From contig JAEEQF010000009.1 in the NCBI GenBank assembly GCA_016285175.1, positions 1 through 34,602 on the forward strand: a stretch of DNA of 34,602 bases, read 5' to 3'. This document shows, in pieces, positions 14,926 to 23,162 of this stretch; within the stretch, counting starts at the first letter, position 1, and each line of letters opens with the position of its first letter. Both the position numbers and the translations under genes were made by a program. The DNA comes from Bacteroidales bacterium. GTDB taxonomy: Bacteria > Bacteroidota > Bacteroidia > Bacteroidales > UBA932. The notes under the pieces were generated by a model. That model searched no databases. It saw nothing but the letters and a program-made list of their open reading frames with translations, and was not told the DNA's origin.

Positions 14926-17244
14926 ATGACAGAGACCACCAAGAAAAAAATCGTCAAATGGTTCTGGATCCTTCTGATCGCCCCCATCGTGGCGCTCCTG
15001 CTGCTGCTGTGCCTGGTCTGGGCCTTTGCCGACATACCCTCCATCGAGGAACTGGAGAACCCGGACTCCAAGCTGGCCACCCAGGTCATTGCGGAAGAAG
15101 GTGAGATCCTTACCACTTACCATATAGAGAACCGGGTATTCGTGGGCTACGAGGAACTGGCCCCCTCGCTGGTGCAGGCCGCCGTGGCCACGGAAGACAA
15201 GCGCTTCTACAAACATTCCGGCGTGGACATCCAGTCCCTGGCCCGCGTGCTGTTCAAAACCCTCCTGTCCCGGGACTCCTCCCAGGGCGGCGGTTCCACC
15301 ATTACCCAGCAGCTGGCCAAGACGCTTTATCCCCGCGGAGAACACGTGGGCAAGGTAAAGATGATCTGGATCAAATTAAAGGAGTGGATCACGGCCATCA
15401 AACTGGAGCGCAATTATACAAAAGAAGAGATTGTGGACATGTACCTCAACGCCATCTTCTTCGGCTCCAACTCGTATGGCATCTCATCGGCCGCCAACCA
15501 GTTCTTCGGGAAGCACCCTTCGGAACTGCTCACGGAGGAAAGCGCCGTGCTGGTGGGCATGGTAAACAAGCCCACGCGGTACAACCCCGCCATCAATCCG
15601 GACAATGCCCTCAAGCGCAGGAATCTGGTCCTGAGCCGCATGCAGGACATGAATTACCTCACCAAGGCGGAGTGCGACTCACTGCAGCAGCTTCCCATCG
15701 TCCTCCACACCCGCACCGGAGACCGCACCACGGGCGTGGGACCGTACTTCCGGGACATGCTCCGCCGCACCATGTCGGCCGATAAGCCCAAACGCTCCTC
15801 CTACTCCATAGCGGAAGATTATAAGGTAGACTCCCTCCTCTGGGCCGATGACCCCCTCTACGGCTGGCTCAACAAGAACACCAAGAGCGACGGTTCACCG
15901 TACGACTTGGACCGGGACGGCCTGCGCATCTATACCACTATTAACTACAAGATGCAGCGCTATGCGGAGGAAGCCATAGCGGAGCACCTGGGCAAAGACC
16001 TGCAGAAAGCCTTCTTCAAGGAACTCAAGAACCGCAAGAACGCCCCCTTCACGGCCGATACGGATAAGAAGATCGTAGAAACCACCCTTAAGCAGGCCCG
16101 CCGCTGGAGCGACCGCACCCGTATGATGAAGGCCTCCGGCCATACGGATACAGAGATTGAGAAAAGCTTCACGGAGCCCGTCCAAATGCGTGTTTTCACC
16201 TGGGACAAGCCCGGTTACAAGGATACGCTCATGACTCCGGACGACTCCATCCGTTATTACAAGTCCTTCTTCCGGGCGGCCTTCATGGCCATAGAGCCGG
16301 GGACCGGACATGTGAAGGCCTATGTGGGCGGTCCGGACTACCGCTATTTCAAATACGACAATGTACGGCAGGGCCGCCGCCAGGTGGGCTCCACCGTCAA
16401 GCCTTTCATCTACACCCTGGCCATGGAGAGCGGCATGACGCCGTGCGACCCTGTACGTAATTCACCCGTGGTTATCGTGGTGAACGGGGACCAGACCTGG
16501 ACTCCTACGGACACCCACGCGGACGGCACCATGGTAGACCTAACCTGGGGCCTTGCACACAGCTCCAATTCCGTATCGGCCTTCCTCATGCAGCAGCTGG
16601 GTCCGGAATCCATGGTGGATATGATGAGAAAGATGGGGATCGGCGGGTTCATAGATCCGGTGGTCTCCCTCTGTGTGGGTGCCGCGGACCTTTCCGTATA
16701 CGATATGGTCACCGCCTACAACACCTTCCCTTCCGGCGGCATCTATACCAATCCTATCTTCGTCACGCGGATAGAGGACAGCGAGGGAAACATCCTGGGC
16801 TCCTTCTCGGACCGCAAGCACGAGGTGCTCTCGCTGCGGGCCACCGGTGAGATGGTGCACATGATGCGCGCCGTGGTGGACGGAGGTACGGGTAACCGGC
16901 TCCGTTTCCGCTACGGGCTCAAGGGAGAGATGGCCGGCAAGACCGGCACCACCAACGACAACTCGGACGGTTGGTACATCGGCTACACCCCCACCATCAC
17001 CGCCGGCGTATGGGTGGGCTGCGAAGACCGCTATGTGCATTTTGTGAACAACAGCCTGGGACAGGGCGCCAACATGGCCCTCCCCATCTGGGGCCTCTGG
17101 ATGCAGAAGGTCATCAAGGACGGGACGCTGGGCATATCGGCCAGCGATGTCTTCCCCGAATGGTCGCGAGGACCTTTCTGCACCCCGCAGACAGAAGAAT
17201 CCACGCCGGAAAAAACAGACCTTGAAAATTATTACTTCGAATAA
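14926..17244 (+). CDS. mrcA: Penicillin-binding protein 1A (glycosyltransferase/transpeptidase)
   Basis: A 772-residue class A PBP. A short cytoplasmic end and one membrane anchor (about 12-34) precede the GT51 glycosyltransferase domain with ATEDKRFYKHSGVD (catalytic Glu90) and GGSTITQQLAKTLYPRG (about 122-138). The transpeptidase domain carries the SxxK motif STVK (Ser489), SSN (546-548) and KTGTT (672-676). It polymerises and cross-links peptidoglycan in the periplasm. Its stop overlaps the ddl start (TAATG), so precursor synthesis and polymerisation are co-expressed. Confidence 0.95.
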   Translation: MTETTKKKIVKWFWILLIAPIVALLLLLCLVWAFADIPSIEELENPDSKLATQVIAEEGEILTTYHIENRVFVGYEELAPSLVQAAVATEDKRFYKHSGVDIQSLARVLFKTLLSRDSSQGGGSTITQQLAKTLYPRGEHVGKVKMIWIKLKEWITAIKLERNYTKEEIVDMYLNAIFFGSNSYGISSAANQFFGKHPSELLTEESAVLVGMVNKPTRYNPAINPDNALKRRNLVLSRMQDMNYLTKAECDSLQQLPIVLHTRTGDRTTGVGPYFRDMLRRTMSADKPKRSSYSIAEDYKVDSLLWADDPLYGWLNKNTKSDGSPYDLDRDGLRIYTTINYKMQRYAEEAIAEHLGKDLQKAFFKELKNRKNAPFTADTDKKIVETTLKQARRWSDRTRMMKASGHTDTEIEKSFTEPVQMRVFTWDKPGYKDTLMTPDDSIRYYKSFFRAAFMAIEPGTGHVKAYVGGPDYRYFKYDNVRQGRRQVGSTVKPFIYTLAMESGMTPCDPVRNSPVVIVVNGDQTWTPTDTHADGTMVDLTWGLAHSSNSVSAFLMQQLGPESMVDMMRKMGIGGFIDPVVSLCVGAADLSVYDMVTAYNTFPSGGIYTNPIFVTRIEDSEGNILGSFSDRKHEVLSLRATGEMVHMMRAVVDGGTGNRLRFRYGLKGEMAGKTGTTNDNSDGWYIGYTPTITAGVWVGCEDRYVHFVNNSLGQGANMALPIWGLWMQKVIKDGTLGISASDVFPEWSRGPFCTPQTEESTPEKTDLENYYFE

Positions 17245-18263
17245 TGGCAAAGTATCAGTCTATCGCAGTCATTTACGGCAGTGACTCCTCCGAATGGGAG
17301 GTGGCCTGCCGCAGCGGAGAATTCACCGCCGCCCGTATCGACGAATTCCAGTACGATGTGTACGAGATTTTCGCACGCTTCGGCAAGTGGAAGCTGGTGG
17401 CCATGCGGAAGGCCAATTCCATGCGGGTCCCCTTCCCGGAAGGGGCGCAGCCGGAGGTGGACAAGACGGATTTCTCCGTTATGGTGCTGGGAGAAAAGGT
17501 GAAGTTTGACTTTGCATACATCATGCAGCACGGGGCTCCCGGAGAGACCGGCCTCCTGCAGGGCTATCTGGAGATGCTGGGCGTGCCGCATTCCAGCTGC
17601 AGCGCCTTTGTAACCACCGTCGCCTTTGACAAATATTCCTGCAAGAGCTATCTGCGCGGGCTGGACTTTGTAAAGCTGGCCAATGACGCCCTAATCCGCC
17701 AGGGAGAGGATGTGGAGCGCTTCAGCGCCAAGGCCGTGGCCAGCCTGGGCCTTCCGCTCTTTGTGAAGCCCACCAACGGAGGCTCCAGCTTCGGCATATC
17801 CAAGGTGGAGAAGGCCGAAGACCTGCCGGAGGCCATCCGCTATGCCTTTGCGGAGGGCAATACCGTGCTGGTGGAAGCCGCCATCCCCTGCGAGCATGAA
17901 CTCACATGCGCCGTGTATTTCGACGGCGTGGAAGAGAAAACCCTTCCTGTCATCGAGATTCTTTCCACCACCGGCTGGTTCGACTACGATGCCAAGTACA
18001 ACGGTCTCAGCCGGGAAGTATGCCCGGCGGAGATTCCGGATGCCCTGGCCCGGCAGATCAAGGACATTTCCTGCAAGATCTACCGCCGCCTGGGCTGCAA
18101 GGGCCTGGTGAGAATGGACTATATATCGGCCCCGGACGGCATCTATTTCCTGGAGGTGAATATTATCCCCGGCATGACCAATGCCTCGCTGGTGCCCAAG
18201 ATGGTGCGGGCCTCGGGCATGAGCATCACGGACTTCCTCACCACCATCATTGAGAACTCTTAG
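17244..18263 (+). CDS. ddl: D-alanine--D-alanine ligase
   Basis: A 339-residue ATP-grasp enzyme making the D-Ala-D-Ala end of peptidoglycan precursors. Seen: HGAPGETGLLQGYLEMLGVP (substrate and dimer region, about 93-112), PLFVKPTNGGSSFGISKV (ATP-grasp loop), EHELTCAVYFDG and the C-terminal metal-binding VNIIPGMTNASLVPKM. The start overlaps the PBP1A stop by one base. Cytoplasmic. Confidence 0.95.
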   Translation: MAKYQSIAVIYGSDSSEWEVACRSGEFTAARIDEFQYDVYEIFARFGKWKLVAMRKANSMRVPFPEGAQPEVDKTDFSVMVLGEKVKFDFAYIMQHGAPGETGLLQGYLEMLGVPHSSCSAFVTTVAFDKYSCKSYLRGLDFVKLANDALIRQGEDVERFSAKAVASLGLPLFVKPTNGGSSFGISKVEKAEDLPEAIRYAFAEGNTVLVEAAIPCEHELTCAVYFDGVEEKTLPVIEILSTTGWFDYDAKYNGLSREVCPAEIPDALARQIKDISCKIYRRLGCKGLVRMDYISAPDGIYFLEVNIIPGMTNASLVPKMVRASGMSITDFLTTIIENS

Positions 18264-18266
18264 TCC

Positions 18267-19169
18267 ATGCTGCTGGTAGATTTTATCAAGCAGGGCGTAT
18301 CGGCGCTGGAGGGCCTGTACCCCACGGCCGAAGCGCGCAGCATCGTCCTCATGCTGTGCGAGGAACTGATTGGTACCAAGAGCTATACGCACATCGTGGA
18401 ACCGCAGTTCGAGATTGACAAGAAGTCCGTCCAGCCGCTGGCCGAAGCCATGGTCCGCCTGCAGGCGGGAGAGCCTATCCAATATGTAATCGGCCGTACG
18501 GAATTCTGCGGCTACAGTTTCCGCGTCACGCGGGACGTGCTCATCCCCCGACCGGAAACGGAGCTGCTGGTGAGGGAAGCCATCAAGATTGCCGACAGGA
18601 TCAAGCGGATGCGCATTCCCTTCGGCAAATCGGCCGAGCCGGTGCGGGTCCTGGACCTTTGCACGGGTTCCGGCAACATTGCCTGGAGCGTAGCCCTGGC
18701 CGTCCCCGGCACCCGCGTAGTGGGCGTGGACATCTCCGAAGAGGCTCTTTCCGTGGCCCGGAACCAGGATTTCTCCGCCCTGCTGAAGTCCCAGGGCGCC
18801 ATGGCCCCCACCTTTGTGGCGGCCGATATCCTGGACACCGAACAGGAGTTCAACTACGGCGCCTTCGACCTCATCCTGTCCAACCCGCCGTATATCATGG
18901 AGAAAGAGCGGCCGCTGCTAAGGCGCAACGTGGTGGATTATGAACCCGCCCGGGCCCTCTTTGTCCCGGATGACAATCCCCTGCTCTTTTACAGGGCCGT
19001 GGTCCGCTGGAGCCAACGCTTCCTCTCTCCGGAAGGCAAAGGCCTCACGGAAATCAACGAGGTCCTGGGCAAGGAAACGGAAGCCCTCTTCCGCGAAAGC
19101 GGCTTCTCCCAAACGGACCTGGTTAAAGACTTCTACGACAAAAACCGCTTCGTGTTCTATATGCGGTAG
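18267..19169 (+). CDS. prmC: Release factor glutamine methyltransferase PrmC (HemK)
   Basis: A 300-residue class I methyltransferase that methylates the GGQ glutamine of peptide chain release factors. The N-terminal helical domain includes GEPIQYVIGRTEFCGYSF and LIPRPETELLV. The SAM-binding motif VLDLCTGSGNIAW is followed by VVGVDISEEALSVA, and the catalytic NPPY is at 206-209. It starts 3 bp after the ddl stop; its last 13 bp overlap the end of the convergent U32 gene. Confidence 0.93.
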   Translation: MLLVDFIKQGVSALEGLYPTAEARSIVLMLCEELIGTKSYTHIVEPQFEIDKKSVQPLAEAMVRLQAGEPIQYVIGRTEFCGYSFRVTRDVLIPRPETELLVREAIKIADRIKRMRIPFGKSAEPVRVLDLCTGSGNIAWSVALAVPGTRVVGVDISEEALSVARNQDFSALLKSQGAMAPTFVAADILDTEQEFNYGAFDLILSNPPYIMEKERPLLRRNVVDYEPARALFVPDDNPLLFYRAVVRWSQRFLSPEGKGLTEINEVLGKETEALFRESGFSQTDLVKDFYDKNRFVFYMR

Positions 19170-20983
19170 GCCGATACGGTCATCTCGCACTGGGCACAGT
19201 GGAAGGTGAGTTGGAGCCGCTCTTTTCCGTTCCGGAGGAAGAGCGGTCCTGCTTTTTGGGCTTTTCCCTGCTTGGGGCAGAGGCCCAGTTCGTGCCGGAT
19301 GCAGTATTTGGAGCGCATGAGTTCCGCCCCAGGCCGATGAGCCAGTTCGTAGGCCTGTTCCATCTGCCGGGTGCCGCGGGAAGCATAGAGGGACCGGTCC
19401 TTTGAATTGGCAATATTGGCCTTGTAATCAAGAACTTCCGGCGCGTTTTCCGATAAATCTTCTTTCCCTTCTTGCAGCGGAAGGGTGTTTACGGGAAGCC
19501 GGTCCAGCTGTTCTGCCAGGCTGCGGCGGATGCCGTTGAGGAAGGAGGCGGGCATGAAGGGAAGGGTGTCACCCGCTTCCAAAGACCGAACGGAAAAGGC
19601 ATAATGACCGCTACGCTTTTCCAGCTGATTCTTAATTGTTTCCAGCATTCTTTGCGGATTGAGGGCTGCTTCGGACGCGGTGGTTTCTTTTATATCTGCC
19701 TTCCTCCCGTCTTCAGCGGTGGCTGCCACTTCAATGGCATCATCGATAAAACGGATATCGGCCGAAACCCTGATTACCCGTTCCGGGCGCTGAACCTCCA
19801 ACTCCTTCTCGAAGGCCGCACTGATGTTCCGGTACAGGTCCATCCCTTCCTGCAGGCCTTCAACCCGCTTGCAACGGATGGTATAACCCTCACACACATC
19901 GGCCCGGAAACCGCCGATGCCGCCGTCCTTGCCCACAAAGGCGAAGCCGTCCCCGTTGGAAAGCTGCAGCGTGTGGGTAGCCGGGGCTATCACCAGGCCG
20001 TCACGGGTTAGCTGTTTTACGGTTCCCACGTATTCTCCCATGGACTTGGGAGCGTCCATAGAAGACCACTGACCGCGTTTTCCGTCCAGGAACAGTTCCG
20101 TGTAACCCCGGTTGAAGGTTTTATCCAGATTGGGCGCAAAACCGCCCCGGACCTCTCCGAAGGAAGACCTCCGGTATTGGTCCGGACGGCGGGCAATCAG
20201 GGCGTCCAAGGCCTCCGAATAGGCTTTTACAACGTTGCGGACGTAGGATTCACTCTTGAGCCGGCCTTCTATCTTGAAGGAGCACACGCCGGCATCGGCC
20301 AGCTCTTCCAGCCGATGAAGCAGGTTGAAGTCCTTCAGGGAAAGCAGGGCTTTGTTGCGCACCAGCACTTTGCCGGAAGCGTCTTCCAAATTGTACAGGT
20401 TGCGGCAGGCCTGGGCGCATTCGCCCCGGTTGGCGCTACGGCCGGTGAGGTATTCGGACAAATAGCACTGGCCGCTGTAGCAAACGCAGAGGGCGCCGTG
20501 CACAAAAAACTCTATTTCGGCATTTACGGCAGTCCGGATGGCTTTGATCTGCTCCAGCGAAAGCTCCCGTTCCAGCACCAGACGTCCGTATCCCAGGCTT
20601 TCCGTGAAACGGGCCTTTTCCGGGGTGCGGATGGCGCATTGGGTAGAGGCGTGGGCTATGATGCCTGCACTCCGGGCCATTTCCAGCACGGCGGGGTCCT
20701 GGATTATGAGAGCATCCACTCCGGCTTTTGCCAAAGCGTCTACCAGGGAACGGGCCTCCTCAAGCTCCTCCTCATATACTATGGTGTTCACCGTTGCATA
20801 GATGCGGACGCCGAAGCGGTGGGCATATTCACACAGCCGGGCTATGTCCTCCACGGAATTGCCGGCTGCCTGCCGGGCCCCGAAGGCAGGTCCTGCGATA
20901 TATACGGCATCGGCCCCGCAGTCAATGGCCGCGATGCCGATCTCCGCCGTCCGGGCGGGTGCCAGAAGTTCCAGTGCTGTCAT
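19157..20983 (-). CDS. U32 family protein, RlhA-like (23S rRNA hydroxylation or peptidase family)
   Basis: A 608-residue member of the U32 family. It starts LELLAPARTAEIGIAAIDCG (TIM-barrel entry) with ADAVYIAG. The cysteine-rich signature C166, C168, C173, C189 and C193 (in GALCVCYSGQCYLSEYL and GECAQACRNLY) is the family's iron-sulfur cluster region. SFKIEGRLKS follows and then a C-terminal domain (about 330-608). In E. coli the closest type, RlhA, is needed for hydroxylation of 23S rRNA C2501; other U32 members act in tRNA or ubiquinone hydroxylation. The assignment to the RlhA branch is inferred from domain order. The ATG lies 1 bp after the vapC stop, so it appears to be in the vapBC transcript. 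Confidence 0.85.
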   Translation of the reverse strand: MTALELLAPARTAEIGIAAIDCGADAVYIAGPAFGARQAAGNSVEDIARLCEYAHRFGVRIYATVNTIVYEEELEEARSLVDALAKAGVDALIIQDPAVLEMARSAGIIAHASTQCAIRTPEKARFTESLGYGRLVLERELSLEQIKAIRTAVNAEIEFFVHGALCVCYSGQCYLSEYLTGRSANRGECAQACRNLYNLEDASGKVLVRNKALLSLKDFNLLHRLEELADAGVCSFKIEGRLKSESYVRNVVKAYSEALDALIARRPDQYRRSSFGEVRGGFAPNLDKTFNRGYTELFLDGKRGQWSSMDAPKSMGEYVGTVKQLTRDGLVIAPATHTLQLSNGDGFAFVGKDGGIGGFRADVCEGYTIRCKRVEGLQEGMDLYRNISAAFEKELEVQRPERVIRVSADIRFIDDAIEVAATAEDGRKADIKETTASEAALNPQRMLETIKNQLEKRSGHYAFSVRSLEAGDTLPFMPASFLNGIRRSLAEQLDRLPVNTLPLQEGKEDLSENAPEVLDYKANIANSKDRSLYASRGTRQMEQAYELAHRPGAELMRSKYCIRHELGLCPKQGKAQKAGPLFLRNGKERLQLTFHCAQCEMTVSAYRI

Positions 20984-20984
20984 A

Positions 20985-21380
20985 TTATTCTTCTATCCAG
21001 TCTTCCAGTTTAAGTCCCGGGATGCGGGAGAAGTGTCGGGTATTGTGGGTGACAAGCGTATAATCATTTGCCAGGGCCGTGGCGGCAATGAAAAGGTCCA
21101 TTTCCTCCAGACGGTTTCCCTGGACTTCCAGTAAAACCCTTAGTTTGGCATATCTGTCCAAGATATCATAGGACAATGGTATCGGGGAGAATAATTCCCG
21201 GAGTTTCCGTATCTCTTGGAATTCCGTTTTTCTTCCTGATTTATATGCGCCAACCAGCAGCTCCGCCAAACTGACTTCCGATATTACGCATTGGGGCAGG
21301 CCAGCCTGGACAAGACGCTCTTGCAAGCTGGTTCTGCCTTTACAAAAGGAAATGAGGACATCTGAATCTATCAAAAACAT
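20985..21380 (-). CDS. vapC: PIN-domain toxin VapC
   Basis: A 131-residue PIN-domain ribonuclease. Acidic residues expected for metal binding are visible: Asp5 and Asp7 in MFLIDSDVLI, Glu in VSLAELLVG (about 39), and Asp in EEMDLFIAATALAN. The C-terminal THNTRHFSRIPGL corresponds to the usual T-x-N-x-x-x-F motif. VapC toxins cleave tRNA or rRNA and are held inactive by the partner antitoxin. The gene starts 3 bp after the vapB stop. The RNA target is unknown. Confidence 0.88.
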   Translation of the reverse strand: MFLIDSDVLISFCKGRTSLQERLVQAGLPQCVISEVSLAELLVGAYKSGRKTEFQEIRKLRELFSPIPLSYDILDRYAKLRVLLEVQGNRLEEMDLFIAATALANDYTLVTHNTRHFSRIPGLKLEDWIEE

Positions 21381-21383
21381 ACC

Positions 21384-21683
21384 CTACCATTCTGGAATGA
21401 CACGCCTTTCCGTGACACTGCCGGTATCCCGGAGCTTCCTGACATAGTCGACCGGATTAATAGCTTGTCCGCCCCATGCATTTTCATCAAAAGGGAAATC
21501 TTTGAACGGACCGGTAAAAGGGCCTGTGAAAGGCTCTTCTTCCTTGGTGAAGCTCAGGTACAGCCGGCCGTCTTCCTCTTCCAGGGAGACGGAACTGTTG
21601 TCATCGGCCCCGTATTTCTTGAGAATCTTGGCGGGAATCACAATCCCCCGGCTGTTTCCGATACGGATCAGTTTGGTTCTCAT
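21384..21683 (-). CDS. vapB: AbrB/MazE-type antitoxin VapB
   Basis: With ATG 21681-21683, a 99-residue protein beginning MRTKLIRIGNSRGIVIPAKI, the swapped-hairpin AbrB DNA-binding fold typical of antitoxins. The C-terminal half is the likely VapC-binding region; it contains a short internal repeat FTGPFTGPF. The short start is chosen because a full promoter lies just upstream (21704-21735); a longer open frame to 21773 would begin before that promoter. Antitoxins of this kind repress their own operon. Confidence 0.85.
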   Translation of the reverse strand: MRTKLIRIGNSRGIVIPAKILKKYGADDNSSVSLEEEDGRLYLSFTKEEEPFTGPFTGPFKDFPFDENAWGGQAINPVDYVRKLRDTGSVTERRVIPEW

Positions 21684-21703
21684 AGCGTAATCGTTAGCTA
21701 TGG

Positions 21704-21748
21704 CAAAGATAGAAAAGTTATTACGTATATCCAAATTTGTAATAACTT
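21704..21748 (-). promoter_or_regulatory. vapBC promoter with overlapping 10-bp inverted-repeat operator
   Basis: On the minus strand TTTG (21735-21732), exactly 20 nt, then TATCTTTG (21711-21704): a full consensus promoter with the predicted start near 21697. A perfect inverted repeat AAGTTATTAC (21715-21724) and GTAATAACTT (21739-21748) with a 14-bp gap surrounds the -33 element. This is a good candidate operator for autorepression by VapB or the VapBC complex. Confidence 0.75.
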
Positions 21749-21769
21749 CCAGCGGAAGGATTTTACTGC

Positions 21770-22939
21770 TCATATCAGCTCCAGCACCAGGTCCACGTCG
21801 CCGAAGGAGGCTGTCTGGCCCTTGAACTTCTCAATGTATGCGTGGGACAAGGAGCCCCGCCAGACAATGTCGTCCCGGGAATTGAGAGGGATTTCCAGAT
21901 CGAAGCCGTACTGCTTGGAATTGTATTTTCCCTGGGCGGAGCACTTCCAGGTGGTACGGGTTCCACCGTCATCCTCCACAATCATGAAGGCACAGCTGGT
22001 GAGCTGGGAAGTCCATTCCGAAACAAGTACCGTATTCAGGGACAGTTCCTCTCCCACGTCCTTCCTGCGGACTACCACCATGAAATCCGTTATGCTGGGC
22101 TCATAGAGCCGGAGTTCCGCCTCCGTGGCCGCATGGAAATCCTCAACCGAGCCTATCTTTACAAAGAACTCGGCCCCGCCGCAGAACCAGCTGTCCAGTT
22201 GGCGTTTGGCTTTGAAGGAGCGGAGAATGAGCGTTTGGGTATCTTCACCGCTTTTGACCACCAGGCCTCCGCCTCCCTGCCCCCAGGAAGGGTCTTCGCG
22301 CCGCATCATCTCCAGGGTCTTGTGCTGCGCATCGGCATTGCGGTTCACTACCCACACGGGTTGCTCCTGCGCCATCTGTTCATCTACCAGAACTCTCTTT
22401 ACGCTCCCGTCGGCCTGAAAGGCATACCCCTCGTTTTGCAGGGCATTGTCTCCCGGGTCGAAGGTGATTACGGGCAAACTTGCCCCGTCCCATCCTTCCG
22501 AATAGGGCCAGTAAATCTGGACGTCGGAGGACGCCAGGGAATCCAGCCAGGCCAGGGCGTCCGCACCTTCCGCCTTGGTGGCGAAACGTTCCTGGATGGC
22601 CCTGGAAAGCAAGTTCCTCAGCGGCGTCCCGTATCGGTCACCCGCCTTGGTATCGGCCTCACCGCCCACCCCCGTCCCCGGAGAGGAAAACAGGTCCCGC
22701 ATCCGGTATTCTTCGTCGTATCCGTTGTTGGCCGATGAAGATGCGGCATCCAGGACTTCCTCCATCTGGGCCGTCCCCAACGGCACGGAAGAAAGCAGCC
22801 GGGCCACTTCTTCCAGGGTGATGAAAGAGTTGTCCTGTGAAATAACGTGGGTTTCCCTGTCATCATCCAAGGGTTCGCAGGCCCACATGCCCGCCAGCAG
22901 GACACAAGCCGTGCCCAAAATCACTATTCCGTACTTCAT
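21770..22939 (-). CDS. Lipoprotein of unknown function
   Basis: Using ATG 22937-22939, a 389-residue protein starting MKYGIVILGTACVLLAG followed by MWAC, a signal peptide with a lipobox-like end; a longer open frame to 23029 runs through the upstream palindrome and promoter. The rest is soluble, rich in acidic residues, Gly and Trp. A Gly run (SWGQGGGG, about residue 224) and a C-terminal half of alternating strands (for example TTWKCSAQGKYNSKQYGFDL) suggest a beta-rich domain. No family is recognised. It lies downstream of the TPR protein, separated by three hairpins. Confidence 0.75.
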   Translation of the reverse strand: MKYGIVILGTACVLLAGMWACEPLDDDRETHVISQDNSFITLEEVARLLSSVPLGTAQMEEVLDAASSSANNGYDEEYRMRDLFSSPGTGVGGEADTKAGDRYGTPLRNLLSRAIQERFATKAEGADALAWLDSLASSDVQIYWPYSEGWDGASLPVITFDPGDNALQNEGYAFQADGSVKRVLVDEQMAQEQPVWVVNRNADAQHKTLEMMRREDPSWGQGGGGLVVKSGEDTQTLILRSFKAKRQLDSWFCGGAEFFVKIGSVEDFHAATEAELRLYEPSITDFMVVVRRKDVGEELSLNTVLVSEWTSQLTSCAFMIVEDDGGTRTTWKCSAQGKYNSKQYGFDLEIPLNSRDDIVWRGSLSHAYIEKFKGQTASFGDVDLVLELI

Positions 22940-22988
22940 TGCAATCTTTCCGGCCTTAGTGCCGGACTCCTTGCTGCAAAGTACCAAA

Positions 22989-23025
22989 AACTTATCCGTG
23001 TTATCAAAAATAACACGGATAAGTT
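22989..23025. promoter_or_regulatory. 16-bp perfect inverted repeat upstream of the unknown lipoprotein
   Basis: AACTTATCCGTGTTAT (22989-23004), 5-nt loop CAAAA, ATAACACGGATAAGTT (23010-23025). On the minus strand the loop reads TTTTG and can serve as a -33 element, with TACTTTG following about 21 nt later (22983-22977 region), so the palindrome may straddle a promoter. The minus-strand right arm continues into a T-run (GTTTTTGG), so an attenuator or terminator is the other reading. Confidence 0.7.
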
Positions 23026-23074
23026 GCAAAATCGGCCTTGGAGGCCCGTAGAAGGCATGTTGCGGGTAGCGGTT

Positions 23075-23103
23075 TGAAAGTTTTTTACATCAAAAAACTT
23101 TCA
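23075..23103. repeat. 12-bp perfect inverted repeat
   Basis: TGAAAGTTTTTT (23075-23086), loop ACATC, AAAAAACTTTCA (23092-23103). It lies between the TPR-gene terminator and the 16-bp palindrome. Function unknown; the A/T-rich stem is unlike a normal terminator. Confidence 0.65.
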
Positions 23104-23112
23104 CGGGAAGAC

Positions 23113-23144
23113 AAAAAAGGGCGCTCCCGGAAGGAACGCCCTTT
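23113..23144 (-). terminator. Rho-independent terminator of the TPR gene
   Basis: On the minus strand AAAGGGCGTTCC (23144-23133) pairs with the arm ending GCGCCCTTT (to 23116), about 12 bp with one wobble, followed by a T-run (TTTTTT counting stem Ts). It begins about 19 bp after the stop codon of the TPR gene. Confidence 0.85.
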
Positions 23145-23162
23145 ACAGTTTGAAGGAATTGC

